Part shown: positions 34,341 to 44,371 of the stretch, in pieces
How positions within the stretch are numbered: position 1 is the first letter of the stretch
Layout: each line of letters starts with the position of its first letter
Program-made: the position numbers and the translations under genes
The notes under the pieces: generated by a model
The model's database searches: none
Seen by the model: the letters and a program-made list of their open reading frames with translations, nothing else
What the model was told of the DNA's origin: nothing
Source: Blastococcus sp. TF02A-35
GTDB lineage: Bacteria > Actinomycetota > Actinomycetes > Mycobacteriales > Geodermatophilaceae
Length of the DNA stretch: 64,000 nt
NCBI RefSeq assembly: GCF_004571075.1
Contig: NZ_SPQP01000009.1
Coordinates: 62,001 to 126,000 of the forward strand
Reading direction: 5' to 3'

Positions 34341-34525
34341 TCGTCGAGGTCGTCGTCGTCCGTGCCGCCGCGGGCCAGCCAGGTGGCCAGCCGCTCGACG
34401 GGAACCTCGAAGTCGGGGTTCTGGTCGACGAACGCCTGCATCTGGTCGGCCAGCCAGGCGAGGCTCACCTGCTCCTCGCCCCGCCGCTGCGCCAGCTCCT
34501 CGAGCCCCCGGTCGGTGAAGTACAC
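34337..34525 (-). CDS. DUF6104 family small protein
   Basis: 62 residues from GTG, starting VYFTDRGLEELAQRRGEEQV, then SLAWLADQMQAFVDQNPDFE and VPVERLATWLARGG with an acidic tail. This matches the conserved small actinobacterial DUF6104 protein often encoded just after the 2-oxoglutarate dehydrogenase gene, which is the case here (14 bases after kgd). Function unknown. Coupled to the next ATPase gene. Confidence 0.85.
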   Translation of the reverse strand: MYFTDRGLEELAQRRGEEQVSLAWLADQMQAFVDQNPDFEVPVERLATWLARGGTDDDDLDE

Positions 34526-34539
34526 GTGCAGCCCCGAGG

Positions 34540-37500
34540 TCAGGAGGTGGCGAAGGCCTCGGCGACCAGCTTGCGCTGCTCGACCTCGTGCACCTTCGCC
34601 GACCCGACGGCCGGGCTGGCCGACGCGCGACGGCTGACCCGGCGCAGCGTGCGACCCTCCGGCAGCTCCTCGGGCAGGTTGACCGCCATGAACTGCCAGG
34701 CGCCCATGTTCGCCGGCTCCTCCTGCACCCAGACGACGTCCGAGGCGTTCGGGTAGCGCTCGAGCTCGGCCCGGATCTGCTCGGCCGGCAGCGGGTACAG
34801 CTGCTCGACGCGCACGATCGCGGTGTCGGCCGTGCCTTCGGACTCCCGCTGCGCCATCAGGTCGTAGGCGACCTTGCCGGAGCAGAGCAGCACCTTGCGG
34901 ACCGCCGAGGCGTCCAGCGGCTCGCCGCCGACCCCGGTGTCGGGGAGGACCGGGCGGAAGCTCTGCTCGGTGAAGTCGGCGACCGCGCTGACCGCCACCT
35001 TCGCCCGCAGCAGCGACTTCGGCGTGAAGACGACCAGCGGCCGGTGCACGTCCGACAGCGCCTGGCGGCGGAGCAGGTGGAAGTAGTTGCCCGGCGTCGT
35101 GCAGTTGGCGACCGTCATGTTGTTCTCGGCCGACAGCTGCAGGAACCGCTCGATGCGACCGCTGGAGTGGTCGGGGCCCTGGCCCTCGAGGCCGTGCGGC
35201 AGCAGCATGACCACGCCGGAGCGCTGGCCCCACTTGGCCTCGCCGGAGCTGATGAACTCGTCGATGACCATCTGCGCGCCGTCGACGAAGTCGCCGAACT
35301 GCGCCTCCCACAGCACCAGCGCCTTGGGGTTGGCCACCGAGTAGCCGTACTCGAAGCCGAGCGCGGCGTACTCGCTCAGCAGCGAGTCGTAGACGAAGAA
35401 CTTCGCCTGGTCCTCGGTGAGGTTGGCCAGCGGCGTGTACTCCGAGCCGTTCTCCCGGTCGATGAGCACCGAGTGGCGCTGCACGAACGTGCCGCGGCGG
35501 GAGTCCTGGCCGGCCAGCCGGACCGGGACGCCCTCCATGAGCAGCGACCCGAAGGCCAGCAGCTCGCCCATCGCCCAGTCGATGCCGCCCTCGCTGGCCA
35601 TCGCCGCGCGGCGCTCCAGCATCTTCTGCAGCTTCGGGTGCGGGGTGAAGTCCGGCGGGAACGAGACGTGCGCGTCGCCGATGGCCTTGAGCACCTCGGG
35701 CGTGATCGCCGTCTTCACCATCGACTGCTGCGGCGTGCGCGGGTCCATGACCGGCTCCGGCTTGGAGGCGTCCTTGGCGTCGTGCGTCTCGGCGAAGGCC
35801 CGCTCCAGCTGGTCGCGGTAGTCCTTCAGCGCCTCCTCGGCCTCCTGCAGCGTGATGTCGCCACGGCCGACGAGCGCCTCGGTGTACAGCTTCCGGACCG
35901 AGCGCTTGCGGTCGATGATGTCGTACATCTGCGGCTGGGTCATCGACGGGTCGTCGCCCTCGTTGTGCCCGCGGCGGCGGTAGCAGACGAGGTCGATGAC
36001 GACGTCCTTCTTGAACGCCTGCCGGTAGTCCACGGCCAGCCGCGCCACGCGGACGCAGGCCTCCGGGTCGTCACCGTTGACGTGGAAGACCGGCGCGTTG
36101 ACCATCCGCGCGACGTCGGTCGAGTAGAGGCTCGACCGGGCCGAGGCCGGGCTGGTGGTGAAGCCGACCTGGTTGTTGACGACGACGTGCACCGTGCCGC
36201 CGGTGCGGTAGCCGCGCAGCTGGGAGAGGTTCAGGGTCTCCTGCACCACGCCCTGGCCGGCGAACGCGGAGTCGCCGTGCAGCAGGACCGGCAGCACGGT
36301 GAAGCCGCTCTCGCCCTTGTCGATCATGTCCTGCTTGGCCCGGACCACGCCCTCGAGGACGGGGTTGACCGTCTCCAGGTGCGAGGGGTTGCTGGCCAGC
36401 GAGACGGCGATCTCGGCGTCGAGCTTGAACGGGTTGGTGAACGTGCCCGTGGCGCCGAGGTGGTACTTCACGTCGCCGGAGCCCTGGACCGTGCCGGGGT
36501 CGATGTTGCCCTCGAACTCGCCGAAGATCTTGGCGTAGCTCTTGCCGAGCACGTTGGCCAGCACGTTGAGCCGGCCGCGGTGCGGCATGCCGATCGCGAC
36601 CTCGTCGAGGCCGTGGTCGGTACCGGCGAGCAGGACCTCGTCGAGCACCGGGATGAGCGACTCGCCGCCCTCGAGGGAGAAGCGCTTCTGGCCGACGTAC
36701 TTGGTCTGCAGGAAGGTCTCGAAGGCCTCGGCGGCGTTCAGCCGGCCCAGGACGTGCTTCTGCTTCTCACGCTCGGGCTGCTCGTGCTTGACCTCGATGC
36801 GCTTCTGCAGCCACTCGCGCTCCTCGGGGTCGGTGATGTGCATGTACTCCACGCCGACGGTGCGGCAGTAGGAGTTGCGGAGCACGCCGAGGATGTCGCG
36901 CAGCGCCATCAGCTTCTCGCCGGCGAAGCCGCCGACGGGGAACTGCCGGTCGAGGTCCCAGAGGGTCAGACCGTGCTGGAGGATGTCGAGGTCGGGGTGG
37001 GTGCGGACCTTGAACTCGAGCGGGTCGGTGTCGGCCATGAGGTGGCCGTTGCGCCGGTAGGCCTCGATGACCTCGATGACGCGGGCTTCCTTGTCGATCT
37101 GCCCCTCGCGCGTGATCCGCACGTCCGGCATCCAGCGCACCGGCTCGTAGGGGATGCGCAGCGAGCGGAAGACCTCGTCGTAGAAGCCGTCCTCGCCCAG
37201 CAGCAGGGCGTGCAGCCGGCGCAGGAAGTCGCCGGACTCCGCGCCCTGGATGATCCGGTGGTCGTAGGTCGAGGTCAGCGTGATGATCTTCGAGACGGCC
37301 ATCTCGGTGAGCGCGTCGGGGTTCATCCCCTGGAACTCGGCCGGGTACTCCATGGCACCCACGCCGATGATCGCGCCCTGGCCGGCGGTCAGCCGCGGCA
37401 CCGAGTGGTTGGTGCCGATCGTGCCCGGGTTGGTCAGGCTGATCGTGGTGCCGGAGAAGTCCTCCATCGTCAGCTTGTTCTGCCGGGCGCGGCGGATGAT

Positions 37501-38328
37501 GTCCTCGTAGGCGGCCCAGAACTGGGCGAAGTCCATCTCCTCGGCGGCCTTGATGGAGGCCACGACCAGCGAGCGCGAGCCGTCGGGCTTCGGCAGGTCG
37601 ATGGCCAGGCCGAAGTTCACGTGCTCCGGCGTGACGAGCACCGGCTTGCCGTCGACCTCGGCGTAGCTGTTGTTCATGTTCGGGAACGCGTCCAGCGCGC
37701 GGACCAGCGCGTAGCCGATCAGGTGCGTGAACGAGATCTTCCCGCCCCGCCCGCGGGCCAGGTGGTTGTTGATGACGATGCGGTTGTCGGCCAGCAGCTT
37801 GGCCGGCACCGCGCGCACGCTCGTCGCCGTCGGCACGGTCAGCGACATGTTCATGTTCTTGACGACGGCCGCGGACGCACCGCGCAGCGGCGACTGCTTG
37901 CCGGCGCCCACCGGAGGCTTCGGGGCGGCGGCGTTCGAGCTGGTGGTCTGCACGGGTGCGCTCCCCGTCGGCTGGGACCCGGCGGCGGCCGGGCGCTGGA
38001 CGTCGGGCTTGGCGGGGGCGGGCGCCTGCTGCGGGGCCGCCTGCTTCGCGGGCGCCTGCTGGGCGGGCGCCGCGGGCTGGGCCGGGGCGGCGCGCTTGGC
38101 CGGCGCGGCCGCGGCAGCGCCGTTGCCCTTGCCCGCGTCCTCGCGGTCGCCGCCGTCGACCGGGCTGCCCGGGCGGTAGTCGGCGAAGAACTCGTGCCAC
38201 GCCTGGTCCACGCTGGACGGGTCGGCCTGGTACTGCTGGTACATCTCCTCGACCAGCCACTCGTTGGTGCCGAAGCCGGCGACCTGGGACGAGGGGGACG
38301 AGGGCCGGGATGAACTCACGCTTGACAC
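34540..38328 (-). CDS. kgd: Multifunctional 2-oxoglutarate decarboxylase/dehydrogenase (Kgd)
   Basis: About 1262 residues from GTG ([20 protein letters not shown]); a GTG three codons later is also possible. Domains in order: a short E1o N-segment ([20 protein letters not shown]), an Ala/Pro/Gln-rich linker (about 60-130), an E2-like succinyltransferase domain with [20 protein letters not shown] but no lipoyl domain, then the ThDP-dependent E1 part ([60 protein letters not shown]). TCA cycle enzyme of the actinobacterial type controlled by GarA in relatives. It heads the downstream DUF6104-ATPase string. Confidence 0.95.
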   Translation of the reverse strand: MSSVSSSRPSSPSSQVAGFGTNEWLVEEMYQQYQADPSSVDQAWHEFFADYRPGSPVDGGDREDAGKGNGAAAAAPAKRAAPAQPAAPAQQAPAKQAAPQQAPAPAKPDVQRPAAAGSQPTGSAPVQTTSSNAAAPKPPVGAGKQSPLRGASAAVVKNMNMSLTVPTATSVRAVPAKLLADNRIVINNHLARGRGGKISFTHLIGYALVRALDAFPNMNNSYAEVDGKPVLVTPEHVNFGLAIDLPKPDGSRSLVVASIKAAEEMDFAQFWAAYEDIIRRARQNKLTMEDFSGTTISLTNPGTIGTNHSVPRLTAGQGAIIGVGAMEYPAEFQGMNPDALTEMAVSKIITLTSTYDHRIIQGAESGDFLRRLHALLLGEDGFYDEVFRSLRIPYEPVRWMPDVRITREGQIDKEARVIEVIEAYRRNGHLMADTDPLEFKVRTHPDLDILQHGLTLWDLDRQFPVGGFAGEKLMALRDILGVLRNSYCRTVGVEYMHITDPEEREWLQKRIEVKHEQPEREKQKHVLGRLNAAEAFETFLQTKYVGQKRFSLEGGESLIPVLDEVLLAGTDHGLDEVAIGMPHRGRLNVLANVLGKSYAKIFGEFEGNIDPGTVQGSGDVKYHLGATGTFTNPFKLDAEIAVSLASNPSHLETVNPVLEGVVRAKQDMIDKGESGFTVLPVLLHGDSAFAGQGVVQETLNLSQLRGYRTGGTVHVVVNNQVGFTTSPASARSSLYSTDVARMVNAPVFHVNGDDPEACVRVARLAVDYRQAFKKDVVIDLVCYRRRGHNEGDDPSMTQPQMYDIIDRKRSVRKLYTEALVGRGDITLQEAEEALKDYRDQLERAFAETHDAKDASKPEPVMDPRTPQQSMVKTAITPEVLKAIGDAHVSFPPDFTPHPKLQKMLERRAAMASEGGIDWAMGELLAFGSLLMEGVPVRLAGQDSRRGTFVQRHSVLIDRENGSEYTPLANLTEDQAKFFVYDSLLSEYAALGFEYGYSVANPKALVLWEAQFGDFVDGAQMVIDEFISSGEAKWGQRSGVVMLLPHGLEGQGPDHSSGRIERFLQLSAENNMTVANCTTPGNYFHLLRRQALSDVHRPLVVFTPKSLLRAKVAVSAVADFTEQSFRPVLPDTGVGGEPLDASAVRKVLLCSGKVAYDLMAQRESEGTADTAIVRVEQLYPLPAEQIRAELERYPNASDVVWVQEEPANMGAWQFMAVNLPEELPEGRTLRRVSRRASASPAVGSAKVHEVEQRKLVAEAFATS

Positions 38329-38390
38329 GGGGTCGAGTGCCTTCTTCGTCTTGGGGCTGCGTCTGAGGGGCGTCGCTGGACCGGGTGGCG

Positions 38391-38396
38391 AGTCTA
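38391..38396 (-). promoter_or_regulatory. Probable -10 box of kgd
   Basis: TAGACT on the - strand, about 63 bases before the GTG, giving a leader of about 55 bases. A clear -35 is not seen. Confidence 0.4.
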
Positions 38397-38458
38397 CGCC
38401 CGTGGGCGGCGGTCGTCCGGGTGCGGATGAGGACAGGCGTGCCTCGCCCACCGGACCG

Positions 38459-39268
38459 TCAGTGCGTCGCGCCGTGCGCGACCAGGAGCTCGACCAGGGC
38501 GTCGTTGCCGGTGGCCGCCTGCTCGTCGGCCCGGCGGTGCCGGGCGGCGGCCACGCGGCTGATGTCGAGGGCGCTGGCGCCGTCGTGGGTGGTGGCGTCC
38601 ACGTCGGCCCCGGAGTCCAGCAGCAGCCGCACGATCTCCGGCGCGTCGCCGGCGGCGCCGGCCGCCACCGCCGAGTGCAGCGGGGTGCGACCGGTGTCGG
38701 CGTCCCGCCCGTCGACGTCGGCCCCGGCCTCCAGCAGCAGGCGGACCAGCTCCAGGTGCCCGGCCGTGGTGGCCGCGTGCAGGGCCCCGCCGTCGGCGTC
38801 GGCGCCGCGGTCCAGCAGCAGCCGGGCGGTGCCGGCTGCACCGCCGAAGGCGGCCCAGGCGAGCAGGTCGACGCCGGTGGTCGGGTCGGTCAGGGCGGCA
38901 CCGCCGTCGAGCTCGGCGGTGAGCCGCTCGACGTCGTCCAGGTAGGCCGCGCTGGGGGCGTCGACGGGGGCACCGCGCGAGACGAGCAGCGGGACCAGGT
39001 CGGGCGCGTGCTCCAGGGCCACGTGCAGCGGGGTGCGGTGGTGCTCGGTCCGGGCCGAGAGGTCCGCGCCGGCGTCCACGAGGACGTCGACCACCTCGGC
39101 CCGGCCGCCGGCGACGGCGAGGTGCAGGGGGGTCCAGCCGTCCTGGCCCTCGTGCTCGACGGTCCCGGTGAGCAGCCGCGGCGCCTCGGCGACGGCTGAC
39201 CGGACGGCCTCGACGTCCCCGTCGGCGATGAGCCGGCCGAGCCGCTGGACTGTCATGCGGGTGGTCAC
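38459..39268 (-). CDS. Ankyrin-repeat protein
   Basis: 269 residues from the GTG at 39268, with GGAGA 5 bases upstream; an ATG four codons in is the alternative. At least five ankyrin repeats: [80 protein letters not shown] and [20 protein letters not shown], closing [15 protein letters not shown]. No enzyme domain, signal peptide or membrane span. A cytosolic protein-binding role is likely; partner unknown. Confidence 0.9.
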   Translation of the reverse strand: MTTRMTVQRLGRLIADGDVEAVRSAVAEAPRLLTGTVEHEGQDGWTPLHLAVAGGRAEVVDVLVDAGADLSARTEHHRTPLHVALEHAPDLVPLLVSRGAPVDAPSAAYLDDVERLTAELDGGAALTDPTTGVDLLAWAAFGGAAGTARLLLDRGADADGGALHAATTAGHLELVRLLLEAGADVDGRDADTGRTPLHSAVAAGAAGDAPEIVRLLLDSGADVDATTHDGASALDISRVAAARHRRADEQAATGNDALVELLVAHGATH

Positions 39269-39296
39269 GCGGTCTCCAGTTCTCCCGGGCGGGGGC

Positions 39297-40061
39297 TCAG
39301 CCGACGTCGCGGCGGACGGCGAACAGGGCCCCCAGCAGTGCGGCCACCAGACCGTAACCGAGGAGCAGCAGGGCGCCCTGCCACGGTTCGAGCAGCTCCG
39401 GTGCCTGGAAGTCGGAGGTGACCGCCTGGACCGCGCCGCCGGGCAGCCACTTGTAGACGCCCTGGATGGCACCGATGAGGGCCACCAGCGGCTCCACCAC
39501 GTACAGGTAGACCAGGGCACCCACGACCGCGCCGACCTGGCTGCGGACGAGCGCGCCCACCCCGACCCCGATCACCGTGAAGAGCACCAGGACCAGGCCG
39601 GACATGGCCACGGTCCGCACGTTGTCACCGGTCAGCGAGGGGGCGTCGCCCCGGGCGCCCGCGGCGACGGCGACGACCGCGACGTTCACCGCGAGGAGCA
39701 GCAGCGTGAACGGCACCGCCACGACGGCGTAGGCGAGCAGCTTGGCGGCGACCACCCGGCCGCGGTCCGGGGTGGTCAGGAAGGTCGGGACGGCGGTCTT
39801 GTGCCGGTACTCCTGCGTCATCCCGATGATCCCGAGGATCAGCAGGAAGACGCTGGCGTTGGCGGCGACGGAGAGCGCGAGCTCCTCGAACGCCGGGGTG
39901 CCCACCTCCGGCAGGGCCGGCTGCCCCTCCTGCGCCACCCCGGCCAGCGCGGTGAACAGCACCGAGAAGCCGGCGGTCATCAGGCAGCCGCCGATCAGCA
40001 CCCCGATCCAGAAGCGGGTGGAGAACAGCTTCAGCCACTCCGCGCGCACCAGCCCGGTCAT
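39297..40061 (-). CDS. ABC-2 type exporter permease
   Basis: 254 residues with six predicted spans: VLIGGCLMTAGFSVLFTALA, SVFLLILGIIGMTQEYRHKT, LLAYAVVAVPFTLLLLAVNV, VAMSGLVLVLFTVIGVGVGA, VGALVYLYVVEPLVALIGAI and ALLLLGYGLVAALLGALFAV. The QEYRHKTAVPTFLTTPDRGR loop is typical of ABC-2 permeases of the NatB/DRR style. The ATG overlaps the ATPase stop. Substrate unknown; peptide/drug export is the usual role. Confidence 0.88.
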   Translation of the reverse strand: MTGLVRAEWLKLFSTRFWIGVLIGGCLMTAGFSVLFTALAGVAQEGQPALPEVGTPAFEELALSVAANASVFLLILGIIGMTQEYRHKTAVPTFLTTPDRGRVVAAKLLAYAVVAVPFTLLLLAVNVAVVAVAAGARGDAPSLTGDNVRTVAMSGLVLVLFTVIGVGVGALVRSQVGAVVGALVYLYVVEPLVALIGAIQGVYKWLPGGAVQAVTSDFQAPELLEPWQGALLLLGYGLVAALLGALFAVRRDVG

Positions 40062-41068
40062 CGCGTGCCCTCTCCGGCGGCAGGGGCCGCGTACTGCTCC
40101 TGGCCGGCCGTCAGCTGGAAGTAGATCTCCTCGAGCCCGCTGCTGTGCGGGCGGAGCTCGTGCAGCTCCACGCCCGCCGCGAAGGCCCGGGCGCCCACGT
40201 CGGCGCTGCTCCGGCCGTGCACGGTCAGCCCGCCGTCCTCGCCGGCGGACACCTGCACGCCCTCGGCCCGCAGCAGCTCGGCGAGCCGCGCCGCCTGCGG
40301 GCTGCGCACCAGGACCGTCCCGGCGCCCTCCGCGCCGGAGCGGAGCTGGTCCATCGACCCCTCGCGGACCAGCCGGCCGGCGCCGACGATGACCACGCGG
40401 TCCACGGTCTGCTCGACCTCCGACAGCAGGTGGCTGGACACCAGCACCGTCCGGCCCTCCTCGTGCGCGAGGTAGCGGAGGAACCCGCGCAGCCACTGGA
40501 TGCCCTCGGGGTCCAGGCCGTTGGCCGGCTCGTCGAGCACCAGGACGGCGGGGTTGCCCAGCAGCGCCGTGGCCAGCGCCAGGCGCTGCCGCATGCCGAG
40601 CGAGTAGCCGCCGGCGCGGCGGCCACCGGCGTCGGTCAGGCCCACCTGGGCGAGCACCGCGTCGGCGCGCTCCTGGGGCAGCCCGGCGGCGCGGCAGTAC
40701 ACCCGCAGGTGGTTGAGGCCGGACCGCGCCGGGTGGAACGCGGTCTCCAGCACCGCACCGACGGTGTGCACCGGTGCGGGCAGCGCCGCGTAGGGGACGC
40801 CGTCGAAGGTCGCCGTGCCGGAGTCGGGCCGGACGAGGCCGAGCAGCATCCGCAGCGTCGTGGTCTTTCCGGCGCCGTTGGGGCCGAGGAAGCCCGTGAC
40901 CGAGCCCGGCTCCACGGTGAACCCCAGGTCGGACACCGCGCGCACCGCGCCGAAGGACTTGGTGAGCCCGCTGACCTCGACCCGCACGGGGCCTGGCGCA
41001 GGGGCGTGGGCGGTCGGAATGGCGCACTCCTCGTCGTCGGCGGGACCGGTACCGCCATCCAATCGCAC
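40058..41068 (-). CDS. ABC transporter ATP-binding protein
   Basis: 336 residues if started at the GTG at 41068; homology begins VRVEVSGLTKSFGAVRAVSD, so a start as late as 40987 is possible. Walker A FLGPNGAGKTTTLRMLLGL, signature YSLGMRQRLALATAL, Walker B AVLVLDEPANGLDPEG, His switch VLVSSHLLSEVEQ. DRR/CcmA-like. The C-terminal GAEGAGTVLVRSPQAARLAE region is the DUF4162-type tail seen in antibiotic exporters. Confidence 0.9.
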   Translation of the reverse strand: MRLDGGTGPADDEECAIPTAHAPAPGPVRVEVSGLTKSFGAVRAVSDLGFTVEPGSVTGFLGPNGAGKTTTLRMLLGLVRPDSGTATFDGVPYAALPAPVHTVGAVLETAFHPARSGLNHLRVYCRAAGLPQERADAVLAQVGLTDAGGRRAGGYSLGMRQRLALATALLGNPAVLVLDEPANGLDPEGIQWLRGFLRYLAHEEGRTVLVSSHLLSEVEQTVDRVVIVGAGRLVREGSMDQLRSGAEGAGTVLVRSPQAARLAELLRAEGVQVSAGEDGGLTVHGRSSADVGARAFAAGVELHELRPHSSGLEEIYFQLTAGQEQYAAPAAGEGTR

Positions 41069-41127
41069 CGAGAGGCCGGTACGGGGTCATTTGGGTGAGC
41101 GGGGGCACACGACACGCCGACGTCACA

Positions 41128-41133
41128 TAGAGT
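41128..41133 (+). promoter_or_regulatory. -10 box of the universal stress protein gene (leaderless)
   Basis: TAGAGT, 7 bases before the GTG at 41141. There is no ribosome site. Confidence 0.5.
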
Positions 41134-41140
41134 GCGCGCC

Positions 41141-41611
41141 GTGAGCGATGCCGCGAGCACCTACTCCACGGTCGTCGTCGGAACCGACGGGTCGGAATCG
41201 TCCCTGCGCGCGGTCGGCCGCGCCGGGGCCCTCGCCGGCGCGTGCGGAGCGACGCTGGTGATCGCCTGCGCCTACCTGCCCCTGGAGGGCGGGGACCGGG
41301 AGATGGCCCGCGCGCAGGACGTCCTGGGCGACGAGGCCTACCAGGTGGTCGGGTCCCACCCCGCCGAGGACACCGTGCGCACCGCGGCCGACCGTGCCCG
41401 CGCGGCCGGGGCGAGAGAGGTCCGCACCGTCGCCGTCGTCGGCTCGCCGGTGGAGGCCCTCCTCGACGTGGTGCGGCGGGAGGACGCCGACCTGCTGGTC
41501 GTCGGCAACCGCGGGCTGAACGGCATCAAGGGCCGGCTGCTGGGCTCGGTGCCGGCCGACGCCACCCGCCGGTCCCAGTGCGACGTGCTCGTCGTGCACA
41601 CCACCGACTGA
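41141..41611 (+). CDS. Universal stress protein (UspA family)
   Basis: 156 residues. The ATP-binding type: STVVVGTDGSESSLRAVGRA at the N-terminus and DLLVVGNRGLNGIKGRLLGSVPADATRRSQCDVLVVHT at the end, including the G-x2-G-x9-G(S/T) nucleotide motif. GTG start chosen by the promoter position. It lies 14 bases before an adenylate-cyclase-like gene, so ATP or cAMP sensing by the pair is a speculation. Confidence 0.92.
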   Translation: MSDAASTYSTVVVGTDGSESSLRAVGRAGALAGACGATLVIACAYLPLEGGDREMARAQDVLGDEAYQVVGSHPAEDTVRTAADRARAAGAREVRTVAVVGSPVEALLDVVRREDADLLVVGNRGLNGIKGRLLGSVPADATRRSQCDVLVVHTTD

Positions 41612-41625
41612 GGTCTCCGACGGGG

Positions 41626-42690
41626 ATGGACGAGGCAGGGGCCCCGCTCCCGGGCCCCGGTGCGCGGGAGGCCCTGGAGCGGCTGCTGCTCGGGGGCCCG
41701 CGGCGGTACACGCGGCTGCAGGTCGGCGCGCAGGCCGGCATGCCGCCGGAGCGCACGCAGCGGCTCTGGCGGGCGCTGGGCTTCCCGGACGCCTCCGACG
41801 ACGACCCCGCCTTCACCGATGCCGACGTCGCGGCGCTGGGGGTCCTCTCCACGCTGATCGACTCGGGGTTCATCGGCCCGGACAGCGAGGCCTCGATCGC
41901 CCGCGCCATGGGGCAGTCGCTGTCCCGGCTGGCCGACTGGCAGACCGACATGCTGGCCGACGCGCTCTCCGGCAACGCCGACCGCAGCGGCCGGGAGGTG
42001 AGCACCGAGGAGGCCGTGGACGCCGCCGAGGCGCTGCTACCGCGGCTGCGGGAGGTGCAGGACTACGTCTGGCGCCGGCACCTGGCGGCCAACGTGGACC
42101 GGCTGCTCGCCGCCGGCGGTCCCGGTGACCGGCGGGAGCTCGCGGTGGGGTTCGCCGACCTGGTCGGCTACACCTCGCGCAGCCGCGGCATGGGCGGGCG
42201 CGAGCTCGGCGCCATGGTCGAGGACTTCGAGAGCACCGCGGCCGAGGTCATCGCCCGCCACCACGGCCGGGTGGTGAAGACGGTGGGCGACGGCGTGCTC
42301 TTCACCGCCGCCTCGGCCACCGACGCCGCCGACATCGGGTTGGAGCTGCCCCACGCCTGGGACGCCGCCGAGCGCCCGCCGCTGCGGGTCGGCGCCGCCT
42401 ACGGTGCGGTCCTGACCCGGCTGGGCGACGTCTACTCGCCGGTGGTGAACCTGGCCAGCCGGCTCACCTCGCTGGCCCGGCCGGGCGCGCTGCTGGTCGA
42501 CCGCGAGCTCGCCGACCGGCTGCGGGAGACCGAGCGCTACCGGGTGCGGCCGCTGCGCCGGGTCTCCGTCCGCGGCTACGACCACCTGCAGCCCTGGCTC
42601 GTGCGCCGGCCGCGGACGACGGGCGACGCCGACCACGACGGCGGCTACGACGAGGACGCCTTCGACCCCGGGGACGGGCCCGGCGACTGA
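41626..42690 (+). CDS. Class III adenylate/guanylate cyclase
   Basis: 354 residues, soluble. N-terminal regulatory half of about 175 residues (LLLGGPRRYTRLQVGAQAGM ... LREVQDYVWRRHLAANVDRL), resembling the pH-sensing autoinhibitory region of Mycobacterium Rv1264/Rv2212. The catalytic domain has LAVGFADLVGYTSRSRGMGG (first metal Asp), VVKTVGDGVLFTAASATDAA (second metal Asp) and the transition-state Asn and Arg in SPVVNLASRLTSLARPG. All needed residues are present, so activity is likely. A disordered acidic tail ends it. Confidence 0.9.
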   Translation: MDEAGAPLPGPGAREALERLLLGGPRRYTRLQVGAQAGMPPERTQRLWRALGFPDASDDDPAFTDADVAALGVLSTLIDSGFIGPDSEASIARAMGQSLSRLADWQTDMLADALSGNADRSGREVSTEEAVDAAEALLPRLREVQDYVWRRHLAANVDRLLAAGGPGDRRELAVGFADLVGYTSRSRGMGGRELGAMVEDFESTAAEVIARHHGRVVKTVGDGVLFTAASATDAADIGLELPHAWDAAERPPLRVGAAYGAVLTRLGDVYSPVVNLASRLTSLARPGALLVDRELADRLRETERYRVRPLRRVSVRGYDHLQPWLVRRPRTTGDADHDGGYDEDAFDPGDGPGD

Positions 42691-42733
42691 CCGCGGGTGA
42701 GGGCCGGTGGACCGGCCTTGGCAGGCTGTGGGG

Positions 42734-44371
42734 GTGAGCGCCACCCTCGTCGCGCGCGGACTGGCGGCCGGACACGGCGCCCGCGTGCTGTTCTCCGGCC
42801 TGGACCTCGTCGTCGCCCCGGGCGACGTCGTGGGGCTGGTCGGCGTCAACGGAGCCGGGAAGTCCACCCTGCTGCGCACCCTCGCCGGGGAGATCCCCGC
42901 CGAGGCCGGCAGCATCGCGCTCAGCCCGCCCAGCGCCACCCTCGGCTACCTCCCGCAGGAGCACGAGCGGCGCGAGGGCGAGACGGTGCTCGCCGCGCTC
43001 GCGCGGCGCACGGGGGTGGCCGCCGCGCAGGAGGCCATGGACGCCGCGACCGAGGCGCTGGCGGCCGGCGAGCCGGGCGCCGACGACGTGTACGGCGACG
43101 CCCTCGAGCGGTGGCTGGCCCTCGGCGGGGCCGACCTGGAGGAGCGGGCCGCGGAGGTGGTCGCCGAGGTCGCCCCCGGCGTCGCCCTGGACGCGCCGAC
43201 CACCGGCCTCTCCGGCGGGCAGGCGGCCCGGGTCGGCCTGGCGACGCTGCTGCTGTCGCGCTACGACGTCCTGATGCTCGACGAGCCCACCAACGACCTG
43301 GACCTGGCCGGCCTGGAGCAGCTCGAGCGGTTCGTCACGGGCGCGCGGTCCGGGGTGGTCGTGGTCAGCCACGACCGCGAGTTCCTCGCCCGCACGGTGA
43401 ACCGTGTCGTCGAGCTGGACCTCGCCCAGCAGCTGGTGCGGGTGCACGACGGCGGCTACGAGGCCTACCTGACCGAGCGCGAGGTGGCCCGCCGGCACGC
43501 GCGCGAGGAGTACGAGGAGTTCGCCGACACCAAGGCGGCGCTCGAGGCCCGCGCGCAGATGCAGCGGAACTGGATGGCCAAGGGCGTCCGCGACTCGATC
43601 AAGAAGTCGAAGGACGGCGACAAGCACATCAAGGCGGCGAACCGGGCGTCCTCGGAGAAGCAGGCCGCCAAGGCCAGGCAGACCCAGCGGATGATCGAGC
43701 GCCTCGACGTGGTCGAGGAGCCCCGCAAGGAGTGGGAGCTGCGCATGGAGATCGCTGCCGCCCCGCGGTCCGGCGCGGTCGTCGCGACGCTGCGCGGCGC
43801 CGTCGTCCGGCGCGGCGGCTTCACCCTGGGGCCGGTGGACCTGCAGGTCGACGGGGGTGACCGCGTCGCCATCACCGGGGCCAACGGCTCGGGCAAGTCG
43901 ACCCTGCTGGCCGCCCTCCTCGGTCGCGTGCCCCTGGACGAGGGGACGGCCTCGCTGGGGCCGTCGGTGCAGGTCGGCGAGATCGACCAGGCCCGTGGCC
44001 GGTTCTTCGGCGCCGAGCAGCTGCTGGACGCCTTCGGTGCCGAGGTGCCCGACTGGCCGACGGCGGAGGTGCGCACCCTGCTGGCGAAGTTCGGGCTGAC
44101 CGCCGACCACGTGCTGCGGCCGGCCGTGACGCTCTCGCCCGGCGAGCGGACCCGTGCGGCCCTGGCGCTGCTGCAGGCGCGCGGGGTGAACGTGCTGGTC
44201 CTCGACGAGCCGACCAACCACCTGGACCTGCCGGCTATCGAGCAGCTGGAGCAGGCGCTGGCGGGCTACACCGGCACGCTGCTGCTGGTCACCCACGACC
44301 GCCGGATGCTGGCGGCGGTGCGGACCGACCGCCGGCTGGAGGTCGACGGCGGGCGGGTCACCGAGCGCTGA
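42734..44371 (+). CDS. ABC-F family ATPase
   Basis: 545 residues, no membrane part. Two ABC domains: Walker A GLVGVNGAGKSTLLRTLAGE with signature TTGLSGGQAARVGLATLLLS and Walker B LMLDEPTNDLD; then ITGANGSGKSTLLAALLGRV, TLSPGERTRAALALLQ and VLVLDEPTNHLDL. The linker has KKSKDGDKHIKAANRASSEK. ABC-F proteins work on the ribosome (translation factor or antibiotic protection); which one is not clear. A CAGGCT box 6 bases before the GTG suggests a leaderless message. It overlaps the MFS gene by 14 bases, tail to tail. Confidence 0.92.
   Translation: MSATLVARGLAAGHGARVLFSGLDLVVAPGDVVGLVGVNGAGKSTLLRTLAGEIPAEAGSIALSPPSATLGYLPQEHERREGETVLAALARRTGVAAAQEAMDAATEALAAGEPGADDVYGDALERWLALGGADLEERAAEVVAEVAPGVALDAPTTGLSGGQAARVGLATLLLSRYDVLMLDEPTNDLDLAGLEQLERFVTGARSGVVVVSHDREFLARTVNRVVELDLAQQLVRVHDGGYEAYLTEREVARRHAREEYEEFADTKAALEARAQMQRNWMAKGVRDSIKKSKDGDKHIKAANRASSEKQAAKARQTQRMIERLDVVEEPRKEWELRMEIAAAPRSGAVVATLRGAVVRRGGFTLGPVDLQVDGGDRVAITGANGSGKSTLLAALLGRVPLDEGTASLGPSVQVGEIDQARGRFFGAEQLLDAFGAEVPDWPTAEVRTLLAKFGLTADHVLRPAVTLSPGERTRAALALLQARGVNVLVLDEPTNHLDLPAIEQLEQALAGYTGTLLLVTHDRRMLAAVRTDRRLEVDGGRVTER

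Noticed and set aside
34588-38313. 1,241-codon open frame opposite kgd
   Set aside because: Shadow of kgd; composition of Arg/Val/Leu repeats and no domain.
41020-41032. ATT start codon behind GAGGAG for the ABC ATPase
   Set aside because: Spacing is good but ATT starts are rare; a GTG upstream and one downstream are simpler, so the start is left open.
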